Positions 1 through 7,975 of a DNA stretch of 64,000 nucleotides are shown here, piece after piece (position 1 is the first letter of the stretch; each line of letters starts with the position of its first letter). Below the pieces are notes generated by a model. It ran no database searches and had not been told where the DNA came from. It saw nothing but the letters and a program-made list of their open reading frames with translations. A program made the translations under genes and the position numbers. Source of the DNA: an uncultured Paracoccaceae bacterium (GTDB taxonomy: Bacteria > Pseudomonadota > Alphaproteobacteria > Rhodobacterales > Rhodobacteraceae); NCBI GenBank assembly GCA_947495295.1, contig CANLYJ010000001.1, forward strand, positions 1 through 64,000, given 5' to 3'.

Positions 1-64
1 GGTTCACTTCCATCACCTCAAGAGGCTTACCCGCCTCCAACGCCACCGCCGCACGCGTCCGCAT
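1..64 (-). CDS. S-(hydroxymethyl)glutathione dehydrogenase / class III alcohol dehydrogenase, N-terminal fragment
   Basis: Only the first 21 codons lie in the window; the gene runs off the left edge. The minus strand reads MRTRAAVALEAGKPLEVMEV, which I recognise as the start of alphaproteobacterial glutathione-dependent formaldehyde dehydrogenase (FrmA/AdhI type). That zinc enzyme oxidises S-hydroxymethylglutathione to S-formylglutathione with NAD in cytoplasmic formaldehyde detoxification. A strong ribosome binding site (AGGGAGGA, 6-7 bases before the ATG) supports the start. The catalytic zinc ligands are outside the window, so the call rests on the N-terminus alone. Confidence 0.7.
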   Translation of the reverse strand, partial: MRTRAAVALEAGKPLEVMEVN

Positions 65-177
65 TTCAATTCCTCCCTTGATGTTTGAAAAAAACCACTA
101 GCCAAAGGGCGGCTGATTTCAACCATGCAATGACTTCGCACTTGCAAACCGGGTGCCGGCAGAGAGAAGATAGGCGC

Positions 178-420
178 ATGAAACGATTATCTATCTTGAT
201 GGCACTGGCTGCCTGTGGCGACGCGCCGGCTGGCGGGTCCTGCAACCTTTCGCAGTTCGACAATCTGGTCGGGCAAAACGTAGCCGTTCTGGCCCAACGC
301 ACCGGCCCTGAATTTGTGATCATCGAAAACGGTGAAGCATGGACAGGAGCCAGCGGTGGCGGACAGACGATTGTCTTTCTGGACGCAGATCGCAACATCC
401 TGAGCTTTGGTTGCGGATGA
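178..420 (+). CDS. Small lipoprotein, I78 peptidase-inhibitor-like (copy 1)
   Basis: An 80-residue protein starting MKRLSILMALAAC, with a short lipobox (LAAC), so a likely outer-membrane or periplasmic lipoprotein. The mature part has the layout of inhibitor family I78 (Pfam Inhibitor_I78): an early Cys, a LVGQ segment, a central strand, and a C-terminal strand ending FGCG. It resembles the next gene, whose ATG overlaps this stop. The I78 family inhibits secreted peptidases by analogy with characterised members; that is not visible here. A longer frame opens upstream at 85, but the signal-peptide start at 178 is better. This copy is more diverged than the second and lacks its RVIRPG segment. 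Confidence 0.6.
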   Translation: MKRLSILMALAACGDAPAGGSCNLSQFDNLVGQNVAVLAQRTGPEFVIIENGEAWTGASGGGQTIVFLDADRNILSFGCG

Positions 421-701
421 AGTCCCTGCGCATCATCATTCCTGCAGGCCTTTTGGGCGCGATCACGGCCTGTTCAACAACGGTTGCACCGTCTTTGCCA
501 CCAACGCTGGAAGATACGTGTAACGCGGCCCAATACGGTCATCTGATTGGGCAGGATGCCACTGCGCTGGAAAAAGTGCTGCTGATGGGCCAAGTCCGGG
601 TCATCCGGCCCGGCGACGCCGTGACGCAGGATTTCCGACCCGATCGGATCAATTTTGGCATCGATACCGACAATCGGATCAGCGACATTTCCTGCGGCTG
701 A
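417..701 (+). CDS. I78-family peptidase inhibitor lipoprotein (copy 2)
   Basis: A 94-residue protein with a lipoprotein signal (MKSLRIIIPAGLLGAITAC) and a good I78 domain: Cys, GHLIGQDATALEK, RVIRPGDAVTQDFRPDRINFGIDTDNRISDISCG. The PGDAVTxDxRPDRI(N) stretch and terminal SCG are the hallmark of the family. Its ATG overlaps the previous stop (ATGA), so the two genes are translationally coupled and probably arose by tandem duplication. The expected role is tight inhibition of an extracytoplasmic serine peptidase; no target peptidase is adjacent, the nearest being a cytosolic-type aminopeptidase about 1.4 kb away. The alternative start at 339 would remove the signal peptide. Confidence 0.8.
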   Translation: MKSLRIIIPAGLLGAITACSTTVAPSLPPTLEDTCNAAQYGHLIGQDATALEKVLLMGQVRVIRPGDAVTQDFRPDRINFGIDTDNRISDISCG

Positions 702-774
702 TTTGAGACCGCAGAAAGCTAATGCAGACGTTGCGACCGCATTCTTGTTGGGCTGTGAGAGAACAAGCGAAAGT

Positions 775-821
775 CTCCGGTGTCACGAACTGGGTGGGGG
801 CTATTGACCGCAACACCGGAG
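775..821. other. Intergenic inverted repeat with 9-bp perfect arms
   Basis: CTCCGGTGT (775-783) and ACACCGGAG (813-821) are perfect complements separated by 29 bases, in the 255-base gap between the I78 pair and the DUF2794 gene. There is no T-run, so it does not look like an intrinsic terminator. It could be an RNA structure in a leader or a spaced operator. Nothing else recognisable lies in the gap. Confidence 0.4.
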
Positions 822-956
822 TAGCATTTCGCTATGCCTATTAATATTGCGTTCACTTGTGGCCCGAGTGCGCAACACCAAGGGCGCTCTGGTGGTGATT
901 TTGCGGCATAACCAAGGCAGGCTTGCTTTTCACCTGAATAGAGGTGACGCTGCGGT

Positions 957-1292
957 ATGAATGTTCATTCCTCCCCCACATTTCAGGCCCCTCAACAAGT
1001 AGCGTTTCACCGCACGGAACTTGGTTTAATTCTAGGCCTTTACGGGCGCATGGTCGCGGCGGGTGAATGGCGCGACTATGGTATTTCGAACCTGCGTGAT
1101 GTGGCTGTCTTTTCCATCTTTCGGCGGACGGCAGAAAACCCGCTTTACCGAATCGAGAAACGCCCAAAGCTGCGGATGCGTCAGGGGCAATACGCGGTGA
1201 TTGGAATGGATGGGCAAATCCTGAAACGTGGTAATGAACTGCGTCAAGTATTGCGTGTGCTGGAACGCAAGTTGATCCGCGCGGTCAAATAA
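957..1292 (+). CDS. DUF2794 family protein
   Basis: A 111-residue soluble protein recognised as DUF2794, a family widespread in Alphaproteobacteria with no assigned function. Characteristic stretches are FHRTELGLILGLYGRMVAAGEWRDYGIS near residues 18-45, then VAVFSIFRRTAENPLYRIEK and GQYAVIGMDGQILKRG. There is no signal peptide or membrane segment. The start is the ATG at 957 and the size is normal for the family. It converges on the NlpC/P60 gene with six bases between the stops. Confidence 0.85.
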   Translation: MNVHSSPTFQAPQQVAFHRTELGLILGLYGRMVAAGEWRDYGISNLRDVAVFSIFRRTAENPLYRIEKRPKLRMRQGQYAVIGMDGQILKRGNELRQVLRVLERKLIRAVK

Positions 1293-1298
1293 TAACCG

Positions 1299-2114
1299 TC
1301 AAAGCCGTTTGCGGGCCACAACCGGCCCGTCACCTTGCGCCTCGATCCGCAGGACGGCCTTTTCGATCGGTTCATATTGCGTGGACATGTGATGCGCATT
1401 GGCGTGAAGCAACGTGTCTTCATCCACCATGATGCCCACGTGACCTGTCCAGAAAATAAGATCACCGCGCGCAAGCCGTCCTGTCAGGTTCTGTCCCAAC
1501 GCGTCCTGTTGCAGATCGCTGTCGCCAGGGCAGTCGATGGAACAGGCTCGCAGGCTCGCGGCGATCAGTCCTGAACAATCGATCCCCCGGGTCGAATCGC
1601 CACCCCAGAGATATGGCACTCCAAAATGTATCTGCGCGACCGTTGTTGGATCTGAAAAAGGCCTGTCCAATGCGCGCAGGTGGTTTTTGGGCACAAAGCC
1701 GACATTGGTTTCATAGAATTTCCGCCGTTCGTCCAGTACCTGAAGACGTGCCCCAAATGGCAAGGCGCAGACCGGTCCGGATTTGAAATCCTCCAGCGCA
1801 TAGGCATGTGTGGACGCAGTCGCGATCCGATGGCTGACAGGGGCCGGGCCCGCTAGCCGTTGGCTTTCCACATAGCCGACATAGCCGTCCGCCGTCTGCA
1901 CGAATGACCAGCCGTTGTGGTCTTCAAAAACCGTGACCTCTGTTCCCAGCAAAAGCTGTCTGTCCCGCGACCCGCCGGGTGCGGCGCAAAGGTCACTGAC
2001 CGGGCGCGTCAGCATCATTGGCCAGCCTGCCAGATACTGTTCCGCGCTGACCTGTCCGGCCAGATGCAGTGCCGCCACACGCCCATTGGCTGGTGTCAAC
2101 CGCCGGTCGGTCAT
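1299..2114 (-). CDS. NlpC/P60 family cell-wall peptidase with SH3-like domain
   Basis: A 271-residue peptidase of the NlpC/P60 family (DL-endopeptidase or amidase on murein peptides). An N-terminal bacterial SH3-like region (about residues 40-150, with the GWSFVQTADGYVGYV strand pair) precedes the papain-like domain. The catalytic Cys is C180 in GIDCSG, the His is H225 in TGHVGIM, and H237 is the likely third residue. I see no signal peptide, so it may act on imported murein peptides. Its ATG overlaps the TGA of the upstream leucyl aminopeptidase (ATGA). The pairing with an M17 aminopeptidase suggests cytoplasmic peptide turnover or muropeptide recycling. The frame stays open 30 bases further upstream, but the overlap start is preferred. 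Confidence 0.88.
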   Translation of the reverse strand: MTDRRLTPANGRVAALHLAGQVSAEQYLAGWPMMLTRPVSDLCAAPGGSRDRQLLLGTEVTVFEDHNGWSFVQTADGYVGYVESQRLAGPAPVSHRIATASTHAYALEDFKSGPVCALPFGARLQVLDERRKFYETNVGFVPKNHLRALDRPFSDPTTVAQIHFGVPYLWGGDSTRGIDCSGLIAASLRACSIDCPGDSDLQQDALGQNLTGRLARGDLIFWTGHVGIMVDEDTLLHANAHHMSTQYEPIEKAVLRIEAQGDGPVVARKRL

Positions 2115-3490
2115 AGGTTTAACAGCCGGGGCAGGGCGTCGCATATCGCGCGCGCGCCCATCCCAACCCCGCCTTTCGGGCGTGCCGGTGCCGCAGTCGG
2201 CTGCCAGCCATAGATGTCAAAATGCATATAAGGGCTTTCGACAAAGCGGCGTAAAAACAGCGCCGCAGTGATCGACCCAGCAAACCCGCCTTTCGGCGCA
2301 TTGTCCAAATCCGCGATCCCCGGTTCGATCATCGCCTCATAAGGGGTGTGAAACGGCATCCGCCAGACCGGGTCAGCCACCTTGTGCGCGGCCTGTGCAA
2401 TCGCATCCGCATGATCATCGTCGTCAGTATAAAACGGCGACAGATCTGGCCCCACGGCAACCCGCGCGGCACCGGTGAGCGTGGCCATTGAGATGACAAG
2501 ATCAGGGTCATCCTCGTCCGACAGCGTCAGCGCATCGGCCAGGACCAACCGCCCTTCGGCATCTGTATTGTTGATTTCAACCGTTAAGCCCTTGCGGGAT
2601 GTCAGGATATCCTGCGGCCGGAACGCATTGCCATCAATGCTGTTTTCAACTGCCGGGATCAGGACACGCAGCCGCAGCGGCAACCCAAGCCCCATGATCA
2701 TATGCGCCAGGCCCAGCACGGTTGCCGCGCCCCCCATATCCTTTTTCATCAATCCCATGGACCCGCCCGGTTTGATGTTCAGCCCGCCAGTGTCAAAACA
2801 AACCCCTTTACCCACGAGTGTCAGCTGCGGCCCCGCATCACCCCAGCGCAAATCCAGCAGGCGCGGCGCGCGGGTCGACGCGCGGCCAACCGTGTGGATC
2901 ATCGGAAAGTTCGAGGTCATCAGATCATCGCCGGTGATCACGTTGATCGCGGCCTCATGTTCAGAGGCGAGGGCACGCGCGGCATCCTCCAGCTCGTCCG
3001 GTCCCATATCAGATGCAGGTGTGTTGATCAGGTCGCGGGTCAGCGCCTCGCCCGTGGCGATGGTCTCAATCCGGTCGGCATCGACGCCATCTGGCGCCAC
3101 CAGTTCGGCACCTGTCTTGGTCGGTTTGCGATATCTGTCAAAGCTGTAGCCTGCCAGCAACCACGCCAATGCGGCCTCTTCCAGTGCCTGACCAGTCAGG
3201 CCCGTTTCCAGTTTGTAGACAGCTTTGGGCAGTTTGCTTGCGGCCGTTGCGATATGAAATCGTCCGCGCGCGCGCTTTGCCGCAGTTCCGTACCCGATCA
3301 GCCCCATCGCGATTTGGCCTGCATCATTTGGCACGGTCACGACCTGCCCCAACGCACCGGTGAAATCCTGTGCCTTCGCCCATGCCTGTGCCGTGTTCGG
3401 CAGCGTTGCCAATGCGGCCTCCAGATCATCGGCGTCAATCACATGAAGAGGTATCGCAGCGTCGGTAGCTGCAGCAAAGGCGAGCGGCAT
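2111..3490 (-). CDS. Leucyl aminopeptidase family (M17) protein
   Basis: A 459-residue two-metal aminopeptidase of family M17, removing N-terminal residues from peptides in the cytoplasm. The metal site is complete: K228 and D233 in VGKGVCFDTGG, D251 in KKDMGGAA, and D310/E312 in NTDAEGRLVLADAL, which also carries the catalytic Arg314. The N-terminal macro-like domain covers about residues 1-150. The family is usually hexameric. The upstream region has a weak Shine-Dalgarno (ACAGGA). The gene is the first of a two-gene operon with the NlpC/P60 gene. The length fits the shorter alphaproteobacterial branch rather than E. coli PepA (503 residues). Confidence 0.92.
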   Translation of the reverse strand: MPLAFAAATDAAIPLHVIDADDLEAALATLPNTAQAWAKAQDFTGALGQVVTVPNDAGQIAMGLIGYGTAAKRARGRFHIATAASKLPKAVYKLETGLTGQALEEAALAWLLAGYSFDRYRKPTKTGAELVAPDGVDADRIETIATGEALTRDLINTPASDMGPDELEDAARALASEHEAAINVITGDDLMTSNFPMIHTVGRASTRAPRLLDLRWGDAGPQLTLVGKGVCFDTGGLNIKPGGSMGLMKKDMGGAATVLGLAHMIMGLGLPLRLRVLIPAVENSIDGNAFRPQDILTSRKGLTVEINNTDAEGRLVLADALTLSDEDDPDLVISMATLTGAARVAVGPDLSPFYTDDDDHADAIAQAAHKVADPVWRMPFHTPYEAMIEPGIADLDNAPKGGFAGSITAALFLRRFVESPYMHFDIYGWQPTAAPARPKGGVGMGARAICDALPRLLNL

Positions 3491-3497
3491 AGGGCAT

Positions 3498-3535
3498 CCT
3501 GTCAGGTTCTTATTACCTGTCAGATTACCCTGTCG
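3498..3535. repeat. Three short CCTGTC(A/G) direct repeats upstream of the aminopeptidase gene
   Basis: CCTGTCAG occurs at 3498-3505 and 3516-3523 and CCTGTCG at 3529-3535, between the aminopeptidase start and the end of the next gene. Spacing is 18 and 13 bases. They could be activator or repressor half-sites, or a chance cluster. Confidence 0.3.
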
Positions 3536-3553
3536 CCGCCCGCCTGCAAGCGC

Positions 3554-3970
3554 TTATAACTCGCGGAAATTCCACACCTCTGAAACGGCCACATCGAAAC
3601 CGCGTTCCAGCCGGGACATTGTCGCCTCCAGCGCGACACCGTCATGTTGTTGCAAGCAATTGGCAACATGATGGGCCGAGATCGCAACCTCGGTCAGGCC
3701 GATCTGGTCGGCGACACTGGCCACCCGTTGGGCGGGTTTCAGCATCTTGGCAAAATCACTGCGTGCCATTTCGGTTTGCATGATGTCCAGCCGCATGGCG
3801 ATACCTTCCAGCACGCGGCATACGACCTCCTCCGCATCCTGCGCGTTTTTCTGCGCAAAAAGCTGGTTCAGCGGGGCCGGGTCAAAATGCAACTGATCCG
3901 GGCAGCGCAAGACAACGACATCATGATCGGGTTCTGCCACAAGGGGCTGAAGAGGTGTAATATTTGTCAT
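3554..3970 (-). CDS. Conserved hypothetical protein, helical
   Basis: A 138-residue soluble protein I do not recognise. It is predicted to be mostly helical, with a DVVVLRCPDQLHFDPAPLNQLFAQ N-terminus and a helical core that includes AEEVVCRVLEGIAMRLDIMQ, SDFAKMLKPAQRVASVADQIGL and AISAHHVANCLQQHDGVALEATMSRLERGFD. The last part loosely recalls four-helix HPt or response-domain helices, but no diagnostic phospho-acceptor motif is convincing. There is no signal peptide. It is divergent from the carbonic anhydrase gene. The coding character (GC-rich third positions, ATG start) supports a real gene. Confidence 0.7.
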   Translation of the reverse strand: MTNITPLQPLVAEPDHDVVVLRCPDQLHFDPAPLNQLFAQKNAQDAEEVVCRVLEGIAMRLDIMQTEMARSDFAKMLKPAQRVASVADQIGLTEVAISAHHVANCLQQHDGVALEATMSRLERGFDVAVSEVWNFREL

Positions 3971-4084
3971 GGGGATGATTTAGGCCATCAAAGTTCCCAG
4001 AAGGTTGAGAGCCTCCAGAAAAATCTCTCGAAATCCATGAAAATGCAACGTATTTACGGGGGAATATCTTCGGGGACGACACAT

Positions 4085-4732
4085 ATGAAACATGCACGTG
4101 CGCTGCCAAATTACCTGGTCACACGCTACAAAGGCTGGAAAGCAACAACCTATGCCGAGAACAAAGGTTGGTACCGACATTTGGCCCAGGATGGTCAACA
4201 TCCCCGGGCAATGGTGATTTCATGTTGCGACAGCCGGGTGCATGTTACTGCCCTTTTCGGGGCTGATCAGGGTGAGTTCTTTATTCACCGCAATATCGCC
4301 AATCTGGTGCCACCGCATAACCCGGACGGGCATCACCACGGCACATCCGCGGCGGTGGAATATGCGGTCCAGTCACTCAAGGTCAGCCACCTGATTGTTC
4401 TGGGCCATTCAGGATGCGGCGGGGTCGAGGGCTGCTATAACATGTGTTCGGGTCACGCCCCCGAGCTTGAGGCCAGCACCAGCTTTGTGGGGCGCTGGAT
4501 GGATATCCTGCGACCCGGGTTTGAATCGTTGCCTGATGGTGATGAGCCAACCCGCAAGCGAGCGTTGGAAAAGGCATCTGTGCTGATCTCACTGGAAAAC
4601 CTGATGACCTTCCCTTTCGTCAAGAGCGCAGTCGAAGATGACATGCTGACATTGCATGGGCTCTGGAACGATATCGGTGAAGGCGGGCTAGAGGTTTATG
4701 ACCGCGACGCGGATGCATTTGTCGTCGTTTGA
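4085..4732 (+). CDS. Beta-class carbonic anhydrase
   Basis: A 215-residue zinc enzyme interconverting CO2 and bicarbonate in the cytoplasm. The zinc and proton-shuttle residues are present: C47, D49 and R51 in SCCDSRV, and H108 and C111 in GHSGCGG. The HRNIANLVPP stretch (68-77) is also typical. The frame stays open upstream to 3644 through the divergent neighbour, but the family N-terminus begins at MKHARALPNYLVTRYKGW, so the ATG at 4085 is chosen. A GGGG element lies about 8 bases upstream. The length is normal. It ends just before a 26-bp palindromic terminator shared with the convergent DUF4139 gene. Confidence 0.93.
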   Translation: MKHARALPNYLVTRYKGWKATTYAENKGWYRHLAQDGQHPRAMVISCCDSRVHVTALFGADQGEFFIHRNIANLVPPHNPDGHHHGTSAAVEYAVQSLKVSHLIVLGHSGCGGVEGCYNMCSGHAPELEASTSFVGRWMDILRPGFESLPDGDEPTRKRALEKASVLISLENLMTFPFVKSAVEDDMLTLHGLWNDIGEGGLEVYDRDADAFVVV

Positions 4733-4741
4733 CCGGTTGGC

Positions 4742-4767
4742 GTAAGATGGGTTTAAACCCATCTTAC
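4742..4767. terminator. Bidirectional terminator, perfect 26-bp palindrome
   Basis: GTAAGATGGGTTT (4742-4754) is followed directly by its exact complement AAACCCATCTTAC (4755-4767), centred between the convergent carbonic anhydrase and DUF4139 genes. The hairpin with a short TTTAAA loop would end transcription from both sides. It lacks a long T-run. Confidence 0.7.
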
Positions 4768-4778
4768 CTCGTCATAAC

Positions 4779-6437
4779 TCAGCGCAGAACATAACCGGTG
4801 GGCCAGGTCAGCGTGTAATCCAGCGTGACCTCCTGCTTGGCACCTGCCGCCACATCCAGTTCCCATTCCAGAATACCGCGCTGCCCTTCCGGGTCGCGCC
4901 GTGTGACAGAAGGGGATGCGTCGAACGCCACCTCCAGATCATCCTGTTCTGAATAGGGGACCGCGTCGCGCAACAGGACTTTCCAATCCTGACCCGTCAG
5001 GTTTTCAACCGTCATGATGGCCGCCTCTTTCAACTGGTTCGCACTGGAAAAGACGCCAACATCACCTTCGCTTTTGCTGGGTGTGGTGCGGGTCAGGCGC
5101 AGCCCGTCCAGCGGGCCAAATCCCATTTCCGTGTCGGCACCGGCTGCCAGTAGCGGCAAGTTGCTGAACCCGATCATCGTCCCATCTGCAAAGATCAGTG
5201 CCTGACCGGGCAACAGAACCTCCTGCGTGGTGTTGGTGAATTCGGCCATGCGGTAGGCGATGGCGTCACGGCTGGGTGCTGCCTCCGCCCAGATATCGGC
5301 GTCCAGTTCCAATGTATCCAGCGGCAAGCGCAGGTCATCCACACCGTTACGAATATCGACACGGCCCGGGTAGGTATAGGTCACCGTCGCTCCGCTGAAA
5401 TCGGCCTGCGCCACCATTGCGGGCGCCTCCATGACTTCTGCTGCTATCCCGGCCACGGAACGGCTGAGCATTGGAGAGTCTGCAGACATCATCACGAGGC
5501 CACGTTCTTTTTCCAGGTCATCCTCTGAAATGATCCGGCGTGCCTGCGCCCAGACCCCGCTTGGTGCGATCTGTTCGCCGGGCCGTGCGGTGGACAGCAC
5601 CAATTTTACATCCAGCCAATCCTGCCCGGTTTCCTGACTGACAACGACCGCCCGGTCGATATCCAGCCCTGCCGCATCCCCCGTGGTCAGGCGCATGTCG
5701 TAAACCGGCGACCAGTTGGCGTAGCCTTCCAATGTGCTGACATCAATCGTGACCTCACCCGCCTCCGCCGCATTGACGGTGAATGTCAGGACAGACCCTT
5801 TGATGTCGGGGGCCATCAAGGCAGCCAGTGCTTTGCGCGCATCCTCCAGCGCCTCAACATCGTCTTCGCGGTCGCGGATGGCTGCCTGGGCCTCTTGTTC
5901 GGCGGTGAAGGCTTCCTGACGGACGGCCAGCGTCTCCGCGCCAACCATCTGGGCGAGCTCCCGAATATCAGCAACCGCGCTGGCGGTCAGGGTTTCGCCT
6001 GCACTTGCCTGCGACAAGCTTTGCAGGAATGCGATCTGTTCTTCAGCGGCCTGCACACGCAGCCGGATTTGCGCAATCGCGGCGTCACGATCCCGCAACA
6101 CGGCTTCCAACCGTTCCACCTCATCCTTGGCAGCTTGGATTTCGGGGGATGTCTGATCCGGTGTGACCGGCAGACGATCCGTGGCCAGGTTTACAGCCCC
6201 GATCTGCACGCCTTGCGGGGCTGACAGGCGCAACCCTTCGGTTGCCAAAGCTTGCGGCAGGCCGGGCACGATGATGTCGTGATTGCCCGCAGGCAGATCA
6301 AGCGTCACAAGGCGGCTGATTGTGGCAAGGCCGGGATAGATCGTGACGGTGTCAACCTTGGCCTCGCCGGTGATCGTATCGGCAAAGGCGGGCGCGGTCA
6401 GCGCGAGCGTGCTGGCTGTCAGAAAAAGGCGAAGCAT
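4779..6437 (-). CDS. DUF4139 / mucoidy-inhibitor-MuiA-like secreted protein
   Basis: A 552-residue protein with a clear Sec signal peptide (MLRLFLTASTLALTAPAFA) and the two-part layout of the DUF4140/DUF4139 family. The N-terminal strand-rich domain runs about 25-100 (VDTVTIYPGLATISRLVTLDLPAGNHDIIVPGLP). It is followed by a long coiled coil at about 105-210 (EVERLEAVLRDRDAAIAQIRLRVQAAEEQ) and the C-terminal DUF4139 domain with SPVYDMRL and the closing LEWELDVAAGAKQEVTLDYTLTWP. It is periplasmic or surface-attached, and its biochemical function is unknown. It is monocistronic, with an RBS (AGGAGACACCC) just upstream of the ATG. Confidence 0.85.
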   Translation of the reverse strand: MLRLFLTASTLALTAPAFADTITGEAKVDTVTIYPGLATISRLVTLDLPAGNHDIIVPGLPQALATEGLRLSAPQGVQIGAVNLATDRLPVTPDQTSPEIQAAKDEVERLEAVLRDRDAAIAQIRLRVQAAEEQIAFLQSLSQASAGETLTASAVADIRELAQMVGAETLAVRQEAFTAEQEAQAAIRDREDDVEALEDARKALAALMAPDIKGSVLTFTVNAAEAGEVTIDVSTLEGYANWSPVYDMRLTTGDAAGLDIDRAVVVSQETGQDWLDVKLVLSTARPGEQIAPSGVWAQARRIISEDDLEKERGLVMMSADSPMLSRSVAGIAAEVMEAPAMVAQADFSGATVTYTYPGRVDIRNGVDDLRLPLDTLELDADIWAEAAPSRDAIAYRMAEFTNTTQEVLLPGQALIFADGTMIGFSNLPLLAAGADTEMGFGPLDGLRLTRTTPSKSEGDVGVFSSANQLKEAAIMTVENLTGQDWKVLLRDAVPYSEQDDLEVAFDASPSVTRRDPEGQRGILEWELDVAAGAKQEVTLDYTLTWPTGYVLR

Positions 6438-6550
6438 TGGGTGTCTCCTGCATATTACGCATCGTCGTTATACATCTTTGACGCGGGTCGGGACGCAATC
6501 CTTGGTGGAAACAGAAATTTTTTTGAATTGATGTCTGGCGTACCAACAAA

Positions 6551-6576
6551 AAAGGGCGCCCAGTTGGACGCCCTTT
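6551..6576 (-). terminator. Intrinsic terminator of asd
   Basis: AAAGGGCG (6551-6558) and CGCCCTTT (6569-6576) form a perfect 8-bp stem with a 10-base loop, just past the asd stop. On the minus strand the stem is followed by a T-rich stretch (TTTTGTTGG), so it reads as a Rho-independent terminator for asd. Confidence 0.75.
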
Positions 6577-6597
6577 CTTTAAAACCAATGGGTTAGG

Positions 6598-7620
6598 CTA
6601 GCCTTTCTTAAGGCACTCCCGACCCAGAAGTTCCGCAATCTGTACTGCATTCAGGGCCGCACCCTTGCGCAGGTTGTCCGAGACGCACCACAGGTTCAGC
6701 CCGTTATCAATGGTGCTGTCCTGCCGGATGCGGCTGATGAAGGTCGCGAAATCACCCACGCATTCCACGGGGGTGACGTATCCGCCATCCTCGCGTTTAT
6801 CGATTACCATTACGCCGGGTGCTTCGCGCAGAATGTCGCGGGCTTCATCCTCGTCAAGGAAATCCTCGAACTCGATATTCACCGCCTCGGAGTGACCCAC
6901 AAAGACTGGTACACGCACGCAGGTTGCTGTCACCTTAATGGACGGATCGACGATCTTTTTCGTCTCGGCGACCATCTTCCATTCTTCCTTGGTCTCACCG
7001 CTATCCATGAACGCGTCGATATGCGGGATCACGTTGAAGGCAATCTGCTTGGTGAACTGCTTGGGCGGCTTGTCATCGGTTGGGTTATACATCGATTTTG
7101 TCTGGTCCCAGAGCTCATCAATGCCACCCTTGCCTGCGCCGGACACGGATTGGTAAGTGCTGACCACAACACGTTTAATCCGGGCGCGGTCATGTAGCGG
7201 CTTGAGCGCGACAACCATCTGAGCCGTCGAACAATTCGGGTTCGCGATGATGTTTTTCTTGGCGTAGCCGTGGACGGCGTCGGCGTTCACCTCGGGCACG
7301 ATCAGCGGCACATCGGGGTCATAGCGATATAGCGATGAGTTATCGATGACCACGCAACCCGCCTTGGCGGCCTTGGGCGCGTAGATCTTCGTCGCCTCGG
7401 ATCCGACGGCGAAAAGCGCGATATCCCAGCCCGTGAAATCAAAGGTATCCAAGTCCTTGGTCGTCAGGGTTTTTTCGCCAAAGCTGACTTCGGTGCCCAG
7501 CGATTTACGGCTGGCAAGTACGGCAAGCTCGTCGACGGGAAAGGCCCGTTCGTCGAGGATGTTCAGCATTTCGCGGCCCACGTTACCCGTGGCGCCGACA
7601 ACGGCGATTCGATAGCCCAT
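6598..7620 (-). CDS. asd: Aspartate-semialdehyde dehydrogenase
   Basis: A 340-residue NADP-dependent enzyme converting L-4-aspartyl phosphate to aspartate semialdehyde, the branch point to lysine/diaminopimelate, threonine and methionine. The Rossmann motif is GATGNVG (9-15) and the catalytic Cys is C130 in NPNCSTAQM. The start at 7620 (MGYRIAVVGATGNVG) fits the family and has a strong AGGAG seven bases upstream; the longer upstream frame adds a non-homologous extension. It is monocistronic with its own terminator. lysA, acting later in the lysine branch, is in this window at 50.9 kb but not linked to it. Confidence 0.95.
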   Translation of the reverse strand: MGYRIAVVGATGNVGREMLNILDERAFPVDELAVLASRKSLGTEVSFGEKTLTTKDLDTFDFTGWDIALFAVGSEATKIYAPKAAKAGCVVIDNSSLYRYDPDVPLIVPEVNADAVHGYAKKNIIANPNCSTAQMVVALKPLHDRARIKRVVVSTYQSVSGAGKGGIDELWDQTKSMYNPTDDKPPKQFTKQIAFNVIPHIDAFMDSGETKEEWKMVAETKKIVDPSIKVTATCVRVPVFVGHSEAVNIEFEDFLDEDEARDILREAPGVMVIDKREDGGYVTPVECVGDFATFISRIRQDSTIDNGLNLWCVSDNLRKGAALNAVQIAELLGRECLKKG

Positions 7621-7793
7621 TGGCTGGCTCCTTGGTTGCAAGTGGGGCCTATTAACCCGCAGGGCGACAAAGCGAAAGGGGGGAGGGCGCAACGTTCGGT
7701 ACCTGTGCGGACGGTCGGTCGGGCTGTTTCTGGCCCGAATCGCCCGATATGTGGTTAACGCCTTTATTTTGCTGAAAATCGCTTGTCTGCAAA

Positions 7794-7822
7794 GCGTCGG
7801 CCAGACGTCGGCAAAACGTCGG
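7794..7822. repeat. Three CGTCGG repeats at 11-bp spacing
   Basis: GCGTCGG at 7794, ACGTCGG at 7805 and ACGTCGG at 7816 lie exactly 11 bases apart, one helical turn each. Head-to-tail phased repeats of this type often bind a multimeric regulator. No known regulator is assigned. Confidence 0.4.
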
Positions 7823-7960
7823 ACCCCGCGGCGCCAAAACGCCTGATGAACGGGGCGTGCGGTGCAATCGCTAACAAACCCCTAACTTTGTGCCGAAAGG
7901 CACCGAACCGTCGCAGGGCAATCGTTATGTCGGAAGAACGAGCGCATTTTGCATCGGTGA

Positions 7961-7975
7961 TTAACGCGGCGTTAA
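7961..7975. promoter_or_regulatory. Candidate CtrA binding box (TTAA-N7-TTAA)
   Basis: TTAACGCGGCGTTAA matches the full alphaproteobacterial CtrA consensus TTAA-N7-TTAA and is palindromic apart from the centre base. It lies about 125 bases upstream of the small secreted protein gene and about 520 bases upstream of the chemoreceptor gene. In Rhodobacteraceae, CtrA controls motility and chemotaxis genes, so the location makes sense; binding is inferred. Confidence 0.5.

Noticed and set aside
2702..3559. Open frame opposite the leucyl aminopeptidase gene
   Set aside because: Antisense to the metal-binding core of M17; no motif or plausible start signal.
3644..4084. N-terminal extension of the carbonic anhydrase frame
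   Set aside because: It runs through the opposite gene and upstream DNA, has no homology, and the normal enzyme starts at 4085.
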